From the NCBI GenBank assembly GCA_964531225.1, contig CAZHDB010000010.1:1-42626 (forward strand): 42,626 nucleotides of DNA, read 5' to 3'. The notes under the pieces were generated by a model, which had not been told where the DNA came from, searched no databases, and saw only the letters and a list, made by a program, of their open reading frames with translations. Both the position numbers and the translations under genes were made by a program. Positions 33,770 to 41,985 of this stretch are shown one piece after another. Origin of the DNA: CAZHDB01 sp964531225. Lineage in GTDB: Archaea; Thermoproteota; Thermoprotei_A; Sulfolobales; Desulfurococcaceae. Within the stretch, counting starts at the first letter, position 1. The number at the start of each line of letters is the position of its first letter.

Positions 33770-34002
33770 TCCTCCTCTAATATTTTATAAGCACGTTCAT
33801 AGAATCCAGGAGCCCATATGAAGTATGCTAGTAATGAATTAACGACGCCCCATACACCCATAATCAACATGTATAATAGGGGTAATGGGATCCCTCCAAC
33901 AAATATATGGGGATCACTGGCAACTAGTCCAGCACCCTGTAAGGCAAAGGCGATGAACCATAGAATTGTTAATATGATTACAATAAGAGCCCTACTATTC
34001 AT
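33766..34002 (-). CDS. Small membrane partner of the sodium:solute symporter
   Basis: 78 residues from ATG 34002, chosen because GAGGTGA lies just upstream; an ATG at 34041 adds 13 residues. It has two hydrophobic helices (ALIVIILTILWFIAFALQGA; LPLLYMLIMGVWGVVNSLLA) and an FIWAP motif followed by a short charged tail. Small two-helix proteins like this (DUF3311 style) commonly precede SSS transporters and are thought to assist them. It overlaps the symporter gene by 4 bases. Confidence 0.75.
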   Translation of the reverse strand: MNSRALIVIILTILWFIAFALQGAGLVASDPHIFVGGIPLPLLYMLIMGVWGVVNSLLAYFIWAPGFYERAYKILEEE

Positions 34003-34199
34003 AGAATCACCTCTATAAACATTGGATAAATATGCCTTCAAAATAGAAAAGTTTTTCCCAAATATAATAAGTTCTCAAAATGAAAGAAGTATATTTGTCT
34101 GCAGAATACCAATTTAACAACTTAATATCTATATGTTGTTAAAATACAGATTTTAAGACTTAAGAAAAGATATGATCATAATAAAAACTCAAGTAGTTC

Positions 34200-35084
34200 T
34201 TATATCCACTTCTTTATCTTAAAGTATAGAAGTTCTCCAATAGCTATAATAGTCATAGCAGATAATGTTATCGGATATGCTAAGGGGTGTTGGAGCTCAG
34301 GCATATATCTAAAGTTCATTCCATATATGCCTGCTATAAGACTTAATGGGAGGAATATAGCTGATATAATTGTTAGTTTAGTTACAACTCTATTAGTCTT
34401 TTCACTAATTAATGTATAGTATAGATTAAAAGCTTGTGTAATCCTATCAATACTAGTACTATACATGTTCTCTAACATAATAGCCTCATCGCCAAGATCT
34501 TTTAGATCAGGATAAAACCTGTCTAGACATTGGAGAGAATAAATCATGCCATGAACTCCTCTATGTAAGTGTGATGCCCTATTATAGAGGCGATATATGG
34601 GCTCATAAAATAGCTCTCCCCTCATAACACGGTTAATGAAGTTTTCAATAGAATTGTCTAGATTAGATAATTCCCTATGATAATAGCTTATCAATGCCTT
34701 GTATAGGAAGACAAGAATATCCTCGACACTTATTTCCTTCCTGGACCTTAGGCTTTCAATAATTTCCTCTACTAGATCAACTAGTTTTTCATGTGAATAA
34801 CTAAGGATTCTATTTTCCTTAATAATTAAGCAAAACTTACGTAGACCTCCAGCATAGTATATGGGAAAGACTAATTCAATATATGGCTTAGCTGTAAAAC
34901 TGAATAATGGCCTACATTCTTTTGGTATTTGGTAGATATGTTTCCATATAAATTCTTGGCCACACTCATTATTCCTAACAATCTCTCCACTAGACTTTAT
35001 ACAAACATGTTCTACAACTTGTTTTTCTGACAAGATTATCACACACATTATAGATGGATATCTATAAAACAAATAATTTTCCAC
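34200..35084 (-). CDS. corA: CorA-family divalent metal transporter
   Basis: 294 residues from ATG 35084. The C terminus has the two CorA helices with the signature GMN (255-257, in AGIYGMNFRYMP) between them and a basic end (KIKKW). The long helical domain before it (NSIENFINRVMRGELF...) is the stalk helix of the pentamer; the N-terminal ~130 residues are the alpha/beta cytoplasmic sensor. CorA proteins move Mg, Co or other divalent ions. Slightly short but complete. Same strand as the next gene, 27 bases apart. Confidence 0.88.
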   Translation of the reverse strand: MENYLFYRYPSIMCVIILSEKQVVEHVCIKSSGEIVRNNECGQEFIWKHIYQIPKECRPLFSFTAKPYIELVFPIYYAGGLRKFCLIIKENRILSYSHEKLVDLVEEIIESLRSRKEISVEDILVFLYKALISYYHRELSNLDNSIENFINRVMRGELFYEPIYRLYNRASHLHRGVHGMIYSLQCLDRFYPDLKDLGDEAIMLENMYSTSIDRITQAFNLYYTLISEKTNRVVTKLTIISAIFLPLSLIAGIYGMNFRYMPELQHPLAYPITLSAMTIIAIGELLYFKIKKWI

Positions 35085-35111
35085 AACACTATAACTTTGT
35101 TATAAAGCTAT

Positions 35112-35732
35112 TCATCTAGATCCTTGTGGATATATTCTTTTTCCAAATCCTTCTCTTGAATTAGAGTTATCATATATTTCCTTGATCTTGAATATGTATG
35201 CAGGGTAATTACTTATTCTGCCGCTCCAATGGAATATATCATGCATGCTATTGAGATACTTCTTATATGGATCATTATCTTCTTCATGTATCTCTACATC
35301 ACATCTAACTTCATAACTAGTATTTGGCGGCGTATAGAATAGTAATGTAGCTTTTCCAGTAGCTCTTATATTTTCCCAACTATGTCTAAAGGCCATTTCC
35401 AGGCCTCCGATAAGCATGGGATCTATTAATTCTATTCTATAGAACTCCTTAAGCAATAAACATGCTATTTCTCCCATATCCTTGCCCCGATCTATGTATG
35501 CATACCTATATGCTTTCTCAGCCATTTCATAAATGACTTCCTTCTTAGGCACAAAGCCAACCATCTTAATACTGCCGCTTAAGCCAGCTGGTCCATAAGT
35601 TATTACTGCTGGAACTGCTCTAGTGAATTCAATAAGGAAATTCTCTGGAGGCTTATCATCTAAACATATTTTCTTTAAAACGTCTATCCTATTAATGACG
35701 AAGTATTTAATGAAGCTCATAGGAATATCCAT
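35112..35732 (-). CDS. Hypothetical protein, 206 residues
   Basis: ATG 35732, or ATG 35720 (MSFIKYFVINRI). Family not recognised. It has no membrane segment or signal. A beta-rich start (TRAVPAVITYGPAGLSGSIK), a helical middle (AEKAYRYAYIDRGKDMGEIA) and a beta strand pair (GKATLLFYTPPNTSYEVRCD) could be a split-barrel, flavin-reductase-like fold, but I cannot support that from motifs. The C-terminal ~30 residues are polar. Probably co-transcribed with corA. Confidence 0.6.
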   Translation of the reverse strand: MDIPMSFIKYFVINRIDVLKKICLDDKPPENFLIEFTRAVPAVITYGPAGLSGSIKMVGFVPKKEVIYEMAEKAYRYAYIDRGKDMGEIACLLLKEFYRIELIDPMLIGGLEMAFRHSWENIRATGKATLLFYTPPNTSYEVRCDVEIHEEDNDPYKKYLNSMHDIFHWSGRISNYPAYIFKIKEIYDNSNSREGFGKRIYPQGSR

Positions 35733-35881
35733 TACTATCCCACATAGTTATTGATCGATAATAAATTATGTATATAGTATTAAATAAAAATTTATGTAGA
35801 GAAAAAGAACTGTATTTATTAAAAATCCTTCCAAGCTACACGATTATATTCTTGTAAATTCTTCTCCATTAATTATTATTT

Positions 35882-36391
35882 TCATGCCTTAACATACTCC
35901 ATGTATTTACAGTAATGTCCAAGAACCGATATATTGTTTCCTGTTTTTATATTATTGAGTAGTTCATTATAGGTTATTGTTTTATTTTCTTGAGTAATCC
36001 ATAATCCATGTATCCTGATCGTTGTATTGGTATTAATTACTATGTATCCATCCGGATTTAATATTTGTACTGTACCATTGAACCATGTGTTCTCTATATT
36101 CATGTATTTAATACGCTCCCTTGATCTTTGTCTTTCCATATATTCATGTATTTCTCCGCAATTATTGTCTCTATATCTATGTTCTTCATGTCGATGTGTT
36201 CCATAGTTATTGGAATATTCTTTGCCATAATGCATTCCATGTATTTTGTCCATGGAGGATCCGTGTCTCATTGTTTGATCCATTGTGTCTTGGTGCACCG
36301 TTATTGCTTGGTACTGCATTGCCAGAGGTGTAGCTAGTCCTGCACCTATTGCTCCTAGTATGAGTATTGCTATTGGTAGAGTAATGTTCAT
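35882..36391 (-). CDS. Secreted His/Met-rich protein, probable metal binder
   Basis: 169 residues from ATG 36391. A signal-like N terminus (LPIAILILGAIGAGLATPLA) is followed by ~75 residues unusually rich in His, Met, Asp and Glu (MDQTMRHGSSMDKIHGMHYG, then THRHEEHRYRDNNCGEIHEY). Such runs bind Cu, Ni or Zn in many secreted proteins. The C-terminal ~65 residues form a compact beta-rich domain (TVQILNPDGYIVINTNTTIR) of OB-like style. It diverges from a membrane protein whose external loop is also His-rich. Confidence 0.7.
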   Translation of the reverse strand: MNITLPIAILILGAIGAGLATPLAMQYQAITVHQDTMDQTMRHGSSMDKIHGMHYGKEYSNNYGTHRHEEHRYRDNNCGEIHEYMERQRSRERIKYMNIENTWFNGTVQILNPDGYIVINTNTTIRIHGLWITQENKTITYNELLNNIKTGNNISVLGHYCKYMEYVKA

Positions 36392-36501
36392 ATTTTTCGA
36401 CCTCGTAGAACTGATCTATTGTTATATTCTTTTAAAGCTAGTTCATGAACTGTATATACAAATTGTCTATGCATTTATGGTAAATAATTTAAGGGAATCC
36501 A

Positions 36502-37152
36502 ATGTATCTCTCTAATAGCATAGACTTAAGGGATCTGATTGTAATGGATACTGTACCTCTAATGGTCTTATCAATAGTATTGAATGCTGTGTCAGCATCA
36601 ATAGCATCCTATATAGTCTACAGAGTTTATAGGATCTATAGGATCCTAAGGGATAAATACCTATTACTCATAGTACTTGGCTTTTTAGTATTAGCTATAG
36701 GTTCCATAGTATCAATACTTTCAAGTACTTATGTAATAGTTGAAGAAAGATATGGTCAGGGATTGTATCAGAAACCATTTATGACGCCTATGGGTCCACA
36801 TGGGCCAGTGCATCATCCATGGATTCATGGTGAAAGAAGTTCTTCATGGAGAATAATTAGTTATTCTAGTCCATTATATCCATTAGCTTATTTATTGATA
36901 CTTTTAGGCATAATCGGCGAGTATATTGAGGAGAAGAGCTTAAGAGCTTATTACATATCTTTATCAACAGGGTCGTTTCTCGTTCTTGTAGGTGACATTC
37001 TGTCATTAGTGGTGCTTGTCGCTATATTAGTACTATCTATTGAGAAAAAGACTTTTACAATGGGCTGTGTAGGATATATTATTTCTAGTATCTCATTTAC
37101 TAAGAGCATTAGCAGTTATCATAGGATCGCCTGGAGTATTCTTGCTTGGTGA
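36502..37152 (+). CDS. Polytopic membrane protein with His-rich loop; 3' end probably frameshifted
   Basis: 216 residues from ATG 36502; ATG 36544 (MDTVPLMVLS) is an alternative. Helices lie at about 18-40, 50-73, 120-145 and 155-180. The external loop PHGPVHHPWIHGERSSS is His-rich. The last ~30 residues are poor, whereas the neighbouring frame, open from 37073, gives two more good helices (ILFLVSHLLRALAVIIGSPG; VLRPMGLVAIAVGVSIH) and ends at TAG 37214-37216, overlapping the start of the next gene. The natural gene is therefore probably 36502-37216 with one base lost or gained at 37070-37085. Metal-linked function is inference from His content and the divergent neighbour. Confidence 0.65.
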   Translation: MYLSNSIDLRDLIVMDTVPLMVLSIVLNAVSASIASYIVYRVYRIYRILRDKYLLLIVLGFLVLAIGSIVSILSSTYVIVEERYGQGLYQKPFMTPMGPHGPVHHPWIHGERSSSWRIISYSSPLYPLAYLLILLGIIGEYIEEKSLRAYYISLSTGSFLVLVGDILSLVVLVAILVLSIEKKTFTMGCVGYIISSISFTKSISSYHRIAWSILAW

Positions 37153-37202
37153 AGTACTTAGGCCAATGGGTCTAGTAGCGATAGCAGTAGGTGTATCTAT
37201 TC

Positions 37203-37511
37203 ATGGAAGAGAATAGTCAACGGCTACGGCTATTGAAGTCTAGGTATAGGAGTCAAGCAAGAATAGTCTATGATATACTTAATACTTTGTATACTGAGGG
37301 AATGGCGCCGCCGACAAGGTTAATGTATGGCGCAAGACTACCATATGATAGATTAAAGAAGCTTCTTAACCAGTTATTAGAGAACGAGTTAATTGAGGAG
37401 ATAAAAATAAATGATCATACCTATTATAGGCTGACAAAGAAAGGTGCTGAAGCACTTGAGGAGCTTAGAAGAGTAAAGATATTACTGGAGCAAATAGGTA
37501 TTCGTTTCTGA
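37203..37511 (+). CDS. Winged-helix DNA-binding protein
   Basis: 102 residues from ATG 37203 (MEENSQRLRLLKSRYRSQAR); an ATG at 37191 would add four residues. It has a compact winged-helix domain: RIVYDILNTLYTEGMAPPTR, LPYDRLKKLLNQLLENELIE (recognition helix), INDHTYYRLTKKGAEALEEL (wing and final helix). The type is found in many small crenarchaeal regulators. It overlaps the reconstructed end of the membrane-protein gene, so it may regulate that operon or the divergent His-rich gene (inference). Confidence 0.8.
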   Translation: MEENSQRLRLLKSRYRSQARIVYDILNTLYTEGMAPPTRLMYGARLPYDRLKKLLNQLLENELIEEIKINDHTYYRLTKKGAEALEELRRVKILLEQIGIRF

Positions 37512-37614
37512 AAACCATGTATTTATAGATAGGTTTTTAATGGGGTAGAGAATATTCTGTTTGCTAGAGGTACTGAGTAGAGATGCATTTAATTTATATG
37601 TAGCGTGGGAGTTT

Positions 37615-38463
37615 ATGGATAATTCTGTTGTTATACGTTCTGCTAGATATAGAGATGCTAGGGCTATATTCGATATACATTTGAAGAGTCTTAAGGGACT
37701 TGATGAAGAGGATTATGAATGGTTTGCTGGCTTATTGAAAATTAGGTCTAGGAGGAGAATAGTACTTGTTGCTGAAGTTAACGGAGTTGTAGCAGGCTTC
37801 ATTATAGCTTATAAGTATAGGGATCGAGCCTATATTGACTCATTAGCAGTTGATCCGAAGTACAGGGGTATGGGCATCGGATCCAGGCTTTTAAAGGCTT
37901 TAGAGGATCTCTTGAGAACTAATGGTGTTGAAACTATATCATTAAGTGTTAAGAAGGATAATTATTCTGCATTAGGATTCTATATTAAGCATGGATACAT
38001 TGTTAATGGAGTAGTGTTATTACTTAGTGCCCATAGAGATAATATAGTATCTAACGGACTCCATGGATACACGGTTATCGTTAAAAAGGGATTTACAGCG
38101 GATCTAAAGACTAAGGTATTGCCGTCTGCATGGTGGAGTAGTGTTACGGAGTACGTTGATAAAAAGATCTATAGATTCTATGGAGAATATACATTAGCTG
38201 TCTATCGTGGCGATAAACTACGTGGAATTGCTTCATACCAGCCTGAAAAAGATATGACTGTAGACTATTTGGCGGTGTCCTATCATAGGCCTACAGAAGC
38301 ATTATCAGCATTATTGTCTGCTTTGAAGAAGGAGGCATTTTCTAAGAATATTGAATGGATCACTATACCGGTAGACGCTACAAAGAATGCTTTAACAAGA
38401 AAGCTTATGGATCACGGATTTAGGATTGAAAGTATAGAATATAAATTAGTTAAGGAGTTCTAG
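37615..38463 (+). CDS. GNAT acetyltransferase with an extra C-terminal domain
   Basis: 282 residues from ATG 37615; TTG 37561 would add 18 residues ahead of the normal GNAT start (MDNSVVIRSARYRDARAIFD). The GNAT core is clear: VAGFIIAYKYRDRAYIDSLA, then VDPKYRGMGIGSRLLKALED, the acetyl-CoA pyrophosphate loop (RGMGIG), then NYSALGFYIKHGY. Residues ~170-282 may be a second, degenerate GNAT-like domain. It would transfer an acetyl group to an amine, as RimI-like enzymes do for N termini. The substrate is unknown. It follows the winged-helix gene on the same strand after a gap of ~100 bases. Confidence 0.85.
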   Translation: MDNSVVIRSARYRDARAIFDIHLKSLKGLDEEDYEWFAGLLKIRSRRRIVLVAEVNGVVAGFIIAYKYRDRAYIDSLAVDPKYRGMGIGSRLLKALEDLLRTNGVETISLSVKKDNYSALGFYIKHGYIVNGVVLLLSAHRDNIVSNGLHGYTVIVKKGFTADLKTKVLPSAWWSSVTEYVDKKIYRFYGEYTLAVYRGDKLRGIASYQPEKDMTVDYLAVSYHRPTEALSALLSALKKEAFSKNIEWITIPVDATKNALTRKLMDHGFRIESIEYKLVKEF

Positions 38464-38476
38464 GGATAATTTTTTA

Positions 38477-39124
38477 TTACCTACTGCTCTTTCTCAATAT
38501 ACAGTCATCAATTATCCTGGGTATATAGTGATTTATTAATAGATGGTTAATTGCCTTACCAAGACTTCTAGTAATAGTAAAACCAGCTCCAGATCTGCAT
38601 ATGTCAACTGTAATAAAATAGGATCTTATATTCTTTAGCCTTTTCATTAGTGAACGGAATATATGGATATAGGGGGATCTTTTTGGGAAGAAGCCGTATA
38701 CGTTCTTAGCCCTCCTATTACGGACATAATTAGCTAATAACTTATCAATATCCATTCGCATCCATATTCTCACGTATTTTAGATCATTATCTACCCGGTA
38801 TAACTTGATTTTTTCAAATGCATGGACAACTCCATATACTGGAGATAATATTAGGAGATCTGCTTTATTCGATGTAAACGATTCATAAACTATTTCTCTA
38901 TTAATTATGCGGTAGAGTAGGCCATTATGTAAGGATATAGCAGATACTTTATTCTTGCCAATTATATTTTTCTTGAAATACTCTCTTGATTCCAATAATT
39001 TCCTTTGATACCCATTATCTAGGTATCCCATTACTGAGAAACTATAGTCTTTAAAGTAGTCAATAGCGTCCTGCATTTTCCTAGAATATTGAATAATAAT
39101 TACGTCAACCGTGATCTCCACCAA
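38477..39124 (-). CDS. Hypothetical protein of DUF6884/YaaA-like style
   Basis: 215 residues from ATG 39124. The piece ADLLILSPVYGVVHAFEKIK resembles the 'LSAxYGLV' segment of DUF6884-type proteins, and the N terminus (VDVIIIQYSRKMQDAIDYF) the first strand-helix of that fold. The C-terminal GAGFTITRSLGKAINHLLIN would be the last helix. The family assignment is tentative; no catalytic role is proposed. It is convergent with the GNAT gene. Confidence 0.5.
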   Translation of the reverse strand: MVEITVDVIIIQYSRKMQDAIDYFKDYSFSVMGYLDNGYQRKLLESREYFKKNIIGKNKVSAISLHNGLLYRIINREIVYESFTSNKADLLILSPVYGVVHAFEKIKLYRVDNDLKYVRIWMRMDIDKLLANYVRNRRAKNVYGFFPKRSPYIHIFRSLMKRLKNIRSYFITVDICRSGAGFTITRSLGKAINHLLINHYIPRIIDDCILRKSSR

Positions 39125-39260
39125 TATATTATTTAACCCTTACTAAGATAATAAGCTTTGATACATAAGCTATTAGAAATAGTTTTAAGAACAAATAGAT
39201 ATTAGCGTTATATATTACATTATATAATTATTTTAGAAAGAAATAAGAATTGCAAAAACA

Positions 39261-39299
39261 ATATAAAAATACCGTTCTACATATACTATATGTAGGGTG
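39261..39299 (+). promoter_or_regulatory. Promoter with TSS-overlapping inverted repeat for the glycosyltransferase gene
   Basis: A TATA-like box ATATAAAAAT (39261-39270) is followed about 25 bases later by the perfect inverted repeat ACATATA-C-TATATGT (39279-39293), which would cover the transcription start, then GGGTG (39295-39299) ahead of the ATG at 39308. The repeat could be an operator. Confidence 0.5.
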
Positions 39300-39307
39300 T
39301 AGCTCTT

Positions 39308-40462
39308 ATGAAGATCGTGTATGCGACTACTTATCCACCTATACATTGTGGCGTGGGCGAATATACTAGGATGCTTATAGCTGGTTTAAAGTCTATTGAT
39401 CCGGGTATACAGGTATATGTTTTTGCAAATATTGAAACCGGTGCAGAACCTTGGTATGATGGATTTTCAGGAGCTTATGTATATCCATCATTTAAAAGAG
39501 GATCTTCTGATTATTCGGGATTAATTGATTTTCTAACAAGTATAGGTGGAGCAGATATTATCCATGTTCAACATGAATACGGTATTTTTGGGTATAGTGA
39601 TAGCATATTATCTACTGCTGTTGAGTGTAGACAGGAAAGACTTGTAGGAAAGATCGTGTTTACCATGCATACGGTATATCATCCTTTGGCCGGAGCAACT
39701 GATGCAATTAAGTTTCAAGAGGCACTTAACCAATGTGATGCAATTGTTGTTCACAGCCATTTACAGGAATTTGAGCTCAGAAACCAGGGATTATCCCAGA
39801 ATAAGATAGCTAGAATACCGCATGGTACACTATTAAATCCTTATCTTGGCTATCCCCGATACAAACTGGCATATGACCTTGGGATAGATGAAGAGAAACT
39901 ACATGGACTAATAATTGCTTTTCCAGGCTTCCTTAGGATAGATAAGGGACTAGATATTCTAGTAGGTTCATTAAAAATCCTTCAAAATAGTGGAGAGAAT
40001 ATGACAATAATAATTGCAGGCGAAATAAAGCATAAGGAAGTATTAAGCGATCTTGAAAGTGTAGGTGAACTTACAAACCTCATATTCTGGGAAAGGTATT
40101 TATCTAACGATGAAATTCTTAAACTTGAAGCATTAGCTGATACCATAATACTTCCATATAATGATCCTTTAGCCAAGTATAGTGTAAGCGGGATATTACA
40201 TTTATCAATGGGCAGTCTAAAACCAATTATTGGAACTAGAGTGCCTAGACTCATAGAACTATATCAATATGCACCTAGACTAACAGTTCCACCGAAAAAT
40301 TCAAGGTTACTAGCAAAACTTATTAGATGGGTAAGTAAAAACTATGATCTCTCAGTAGCCTATATGAGCTATATATACAGTTATGCAGTAAGAACGCAAT
40401 GGCATAGGATTGCTAGAAAACATTTAACGTTATATCATAGGCTATTGAGAACTCCTCACTAA
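39308..40462 (+). CDS. Glycosyltransferase, GT-B fold (GT4-like)
   Basis: 384 residues from ATG 39308. The N-terminal Rossmann domain starts MKIVYATTYPPIHCGVGEYT with the acceptor-side Gly loop, then DIIHVQHEYGIFGYSDSIL. The C-terminal domain has FPGFLRIDKGLDILVGSLKI, the nucleotide-sugar-binding start, and LADTIILPYNDPLAKYSVSG, where an EX7E-type motif is usually found. It transfers a sugar from a nucleotide donor to an unknown acceptor, perhaps a glycolipid or S-layer glycan. Single gene with its own promoter. Confidence 0.85.
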   Translation: MKIVYATTYPPIHCGVGEYTRMLIAGLKSIDPGIQVYVFANIETGAEPWYDGFSGAYVYPSFKRGSSDYSGLIDFLTSIGGADIIHVQHEYGIFGYSDSILSTAVECRQERLVGKIVFTMHTVYHPLAGATDAIKFQEALNQCDAIVVHSHLQEFELRNQGLSQNKIARIPHGTLLNPYLGYPRYKLAYDLGIDEEKLHGLIIAFPGFLRIDKGLDILVGSLKILQNSGENMTIIIAGEIKHKEVLSDLESVGELTNLIFWERYLSNDEILKLEALADTIILPYNDPLAKYSVSGILHLSMGSLKPIIGTRVPRLIELYQYAPRLTVPPKNSRLLAKLIRWVSKNYDLSVAYMSYIYSYAVRTQWHRIARKHLTLYHRLLRTPH

Positions 40463-40609
40463 TAATTCTACTGAATCATTATACATCCTTTTAATTCTTC
40501 TAAGGTCCTAGAGAGACTATTATAGAACCTATCAATTTATTCCTTCAAAATTATAAAAATAGCTTTAATAAAAAATAGTCTGCAAAATCTATAGGAATAT
40601 TTTCTTTAC

Positions 40610-41908
40610 CTATAGATTATTTCTTAAGTATTCATCATATCCCTTTAGATCTAGCAGTCCATGTCCGCTTAAATTAAATAGTGTTACTATTCTCTTGCCA
40701 GTCTCCCTTGCAGTAATTGCTTCTTCTATTACGGCTTTTACTGCATGCGCACTTTCTGGAGCTGGTATTATGCCTTCTGTTTTAGCGAATAATTGTGCAG
40801 CACTAAATATATCTACTTGGCTATAAGCTCTTGCCTCTACAATTTTATTTCTCAATAATATACTTAGGCTTGGAGCCACTCCATGGTATCTTAGGCCTCC
40901 AGCATGTACGGTAGGAGGTACGTAATCATGTCCAAGTGTATACATTTTAATTAATGGTGTTAAGCCAGCTGAATCCCCATAGTCATATCTATATTCTCCT
41001 TTTGTCATAGTTGGTATAGATAATGGTTCTACAGCTATGAATCTAGTATTTGATGATCCTTTTAACTTATCATGGATAAATGGGTATGTAATTCCTGCAA
41101 AATTGCTTCCTCCACCAACACATCCAATAACTATATCCGGATAAAGCCCTAGTTCATCTAATTGCTTCTTCACCTCCAACCCGATTATTGTCTGATGAAG
41201 AAGTACATGATTTAACACGCTCCCCAATGAATACTTCGTATCTTGATCATTCAATGCATCTTCAATAGCCTCGCTAATAGCTATTCCAAGACTACCCGGG
41301 TGATCAGGGTTTTCCTCTAGAAACTTTCTACCAGTATTTGTCTGGTTGCTTGGACTAGGATATACTTCAGCACCATATAGCTCCATTATAATTCTTCGAT
41401 ATTGTTTCTGGTAATAACTAACTCTAACCATATAAACTCTTATTTTAATCCCCATTAATGCTCCAGCTAGACTAAGTGCAGAACCCCATTGTCCAGCACC
41501 AGTCTCTGTAACTAGTCTCTTAACACCTTCTAATTTACTATAATATGCCTGTGCAATTGCTGTATTCACTTTATGGCTACCAGTTGGTGTAACTCCTTCG
41601 TATTTATAAAGAATAATTGCTGGTGTATCTAGATACTCCTCGAGATTCCTTGCTCTAATCAGTGGCGTTGGCCTGCCAAGCTCCAAGTATAGATTGCGTA
41701 GTTGAGAAGGTATTGGTATGTATCTCTCCATACTGAATTCTTGCCTTATTAATTCCTTAGCAAATAATGGTTCGAGCATGTAGGGTTTAACGGTTTCTCC
41801 ATCAGGCGTTTTCATTGGAGGTATTTTCTCGGGTAAGTCTGGTAGGATATTATACCATGTAGAAGGGACCATATCAGGGTATTGAGACGCACGAATTATA
41901 TAATCCAT
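40610..41908 (-). CDS. trpB2: Tryptophan synthase beta chain, TrpB2 type
   Basis: 432 residues from ATG 41908, GGAGGTGG upstream. PLP-binding lysine K113 in GVTPTGSHKVNTAIA; substrate loop ETGAGQWGSALSLAG; PLP-phosphate loop GCVGGGSNFAG at ~250; end SGHGLLDLKGYDEYL. The extended N terminus (MKTPDGETVKPYMLEPLFA) marks the TrpB2 group rather than TrpB1. TrpB2 makes tryptophan from indole and serine, or uses serine, without requiring TrpA. No other trp gene is near, which suggests indole salvage. Confidence 0.92.
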   Translation of the reverse strand: MDYIIRASQYPDMVPSTWYNILPDLPEKIPPMKTPDGETVKPYMLEPLFAKELIRQEFSMERYIPIPSQLRNLYLELGRPTPLIRARNLEEYLDTPAIILYKYEGVTPTGSHKVNTAIAQAYYSKLEGVKRLVTETGAGQWGSALSLAGALMGIKIRVYMVRVSYYQKQYRRIIMELYGAEVYPSPSNQTNTGRKFLEENPDHPGSLGIAISEAIEDALNDQDTKYSLGSVLNHVLLHQTIIGLEVKKQLDELGLYPDIVIGCVGGGSNFAGITYPFIHDKLKGSSNTRFIAVEPLSIPTMTKGEYRYDYGDSAGLTPLIKMYTLGHDYVPPTVHAGGLRYHGVAPSLSILLRNKIVEARAYSQVDIFSAAQLFAKTEGIIPAPESAHAVKAVIEEAITARETGKRIVTLFNLSGHGLLDLKGYDEYLRNNL

Positions 41909-41985
41909 TGGCGCTGCATAAAACCACCTCCTTCAGCTCAGAATATATGGTCTAGAATAAAAGTTTTGTGGGATATAAGTGGGTA

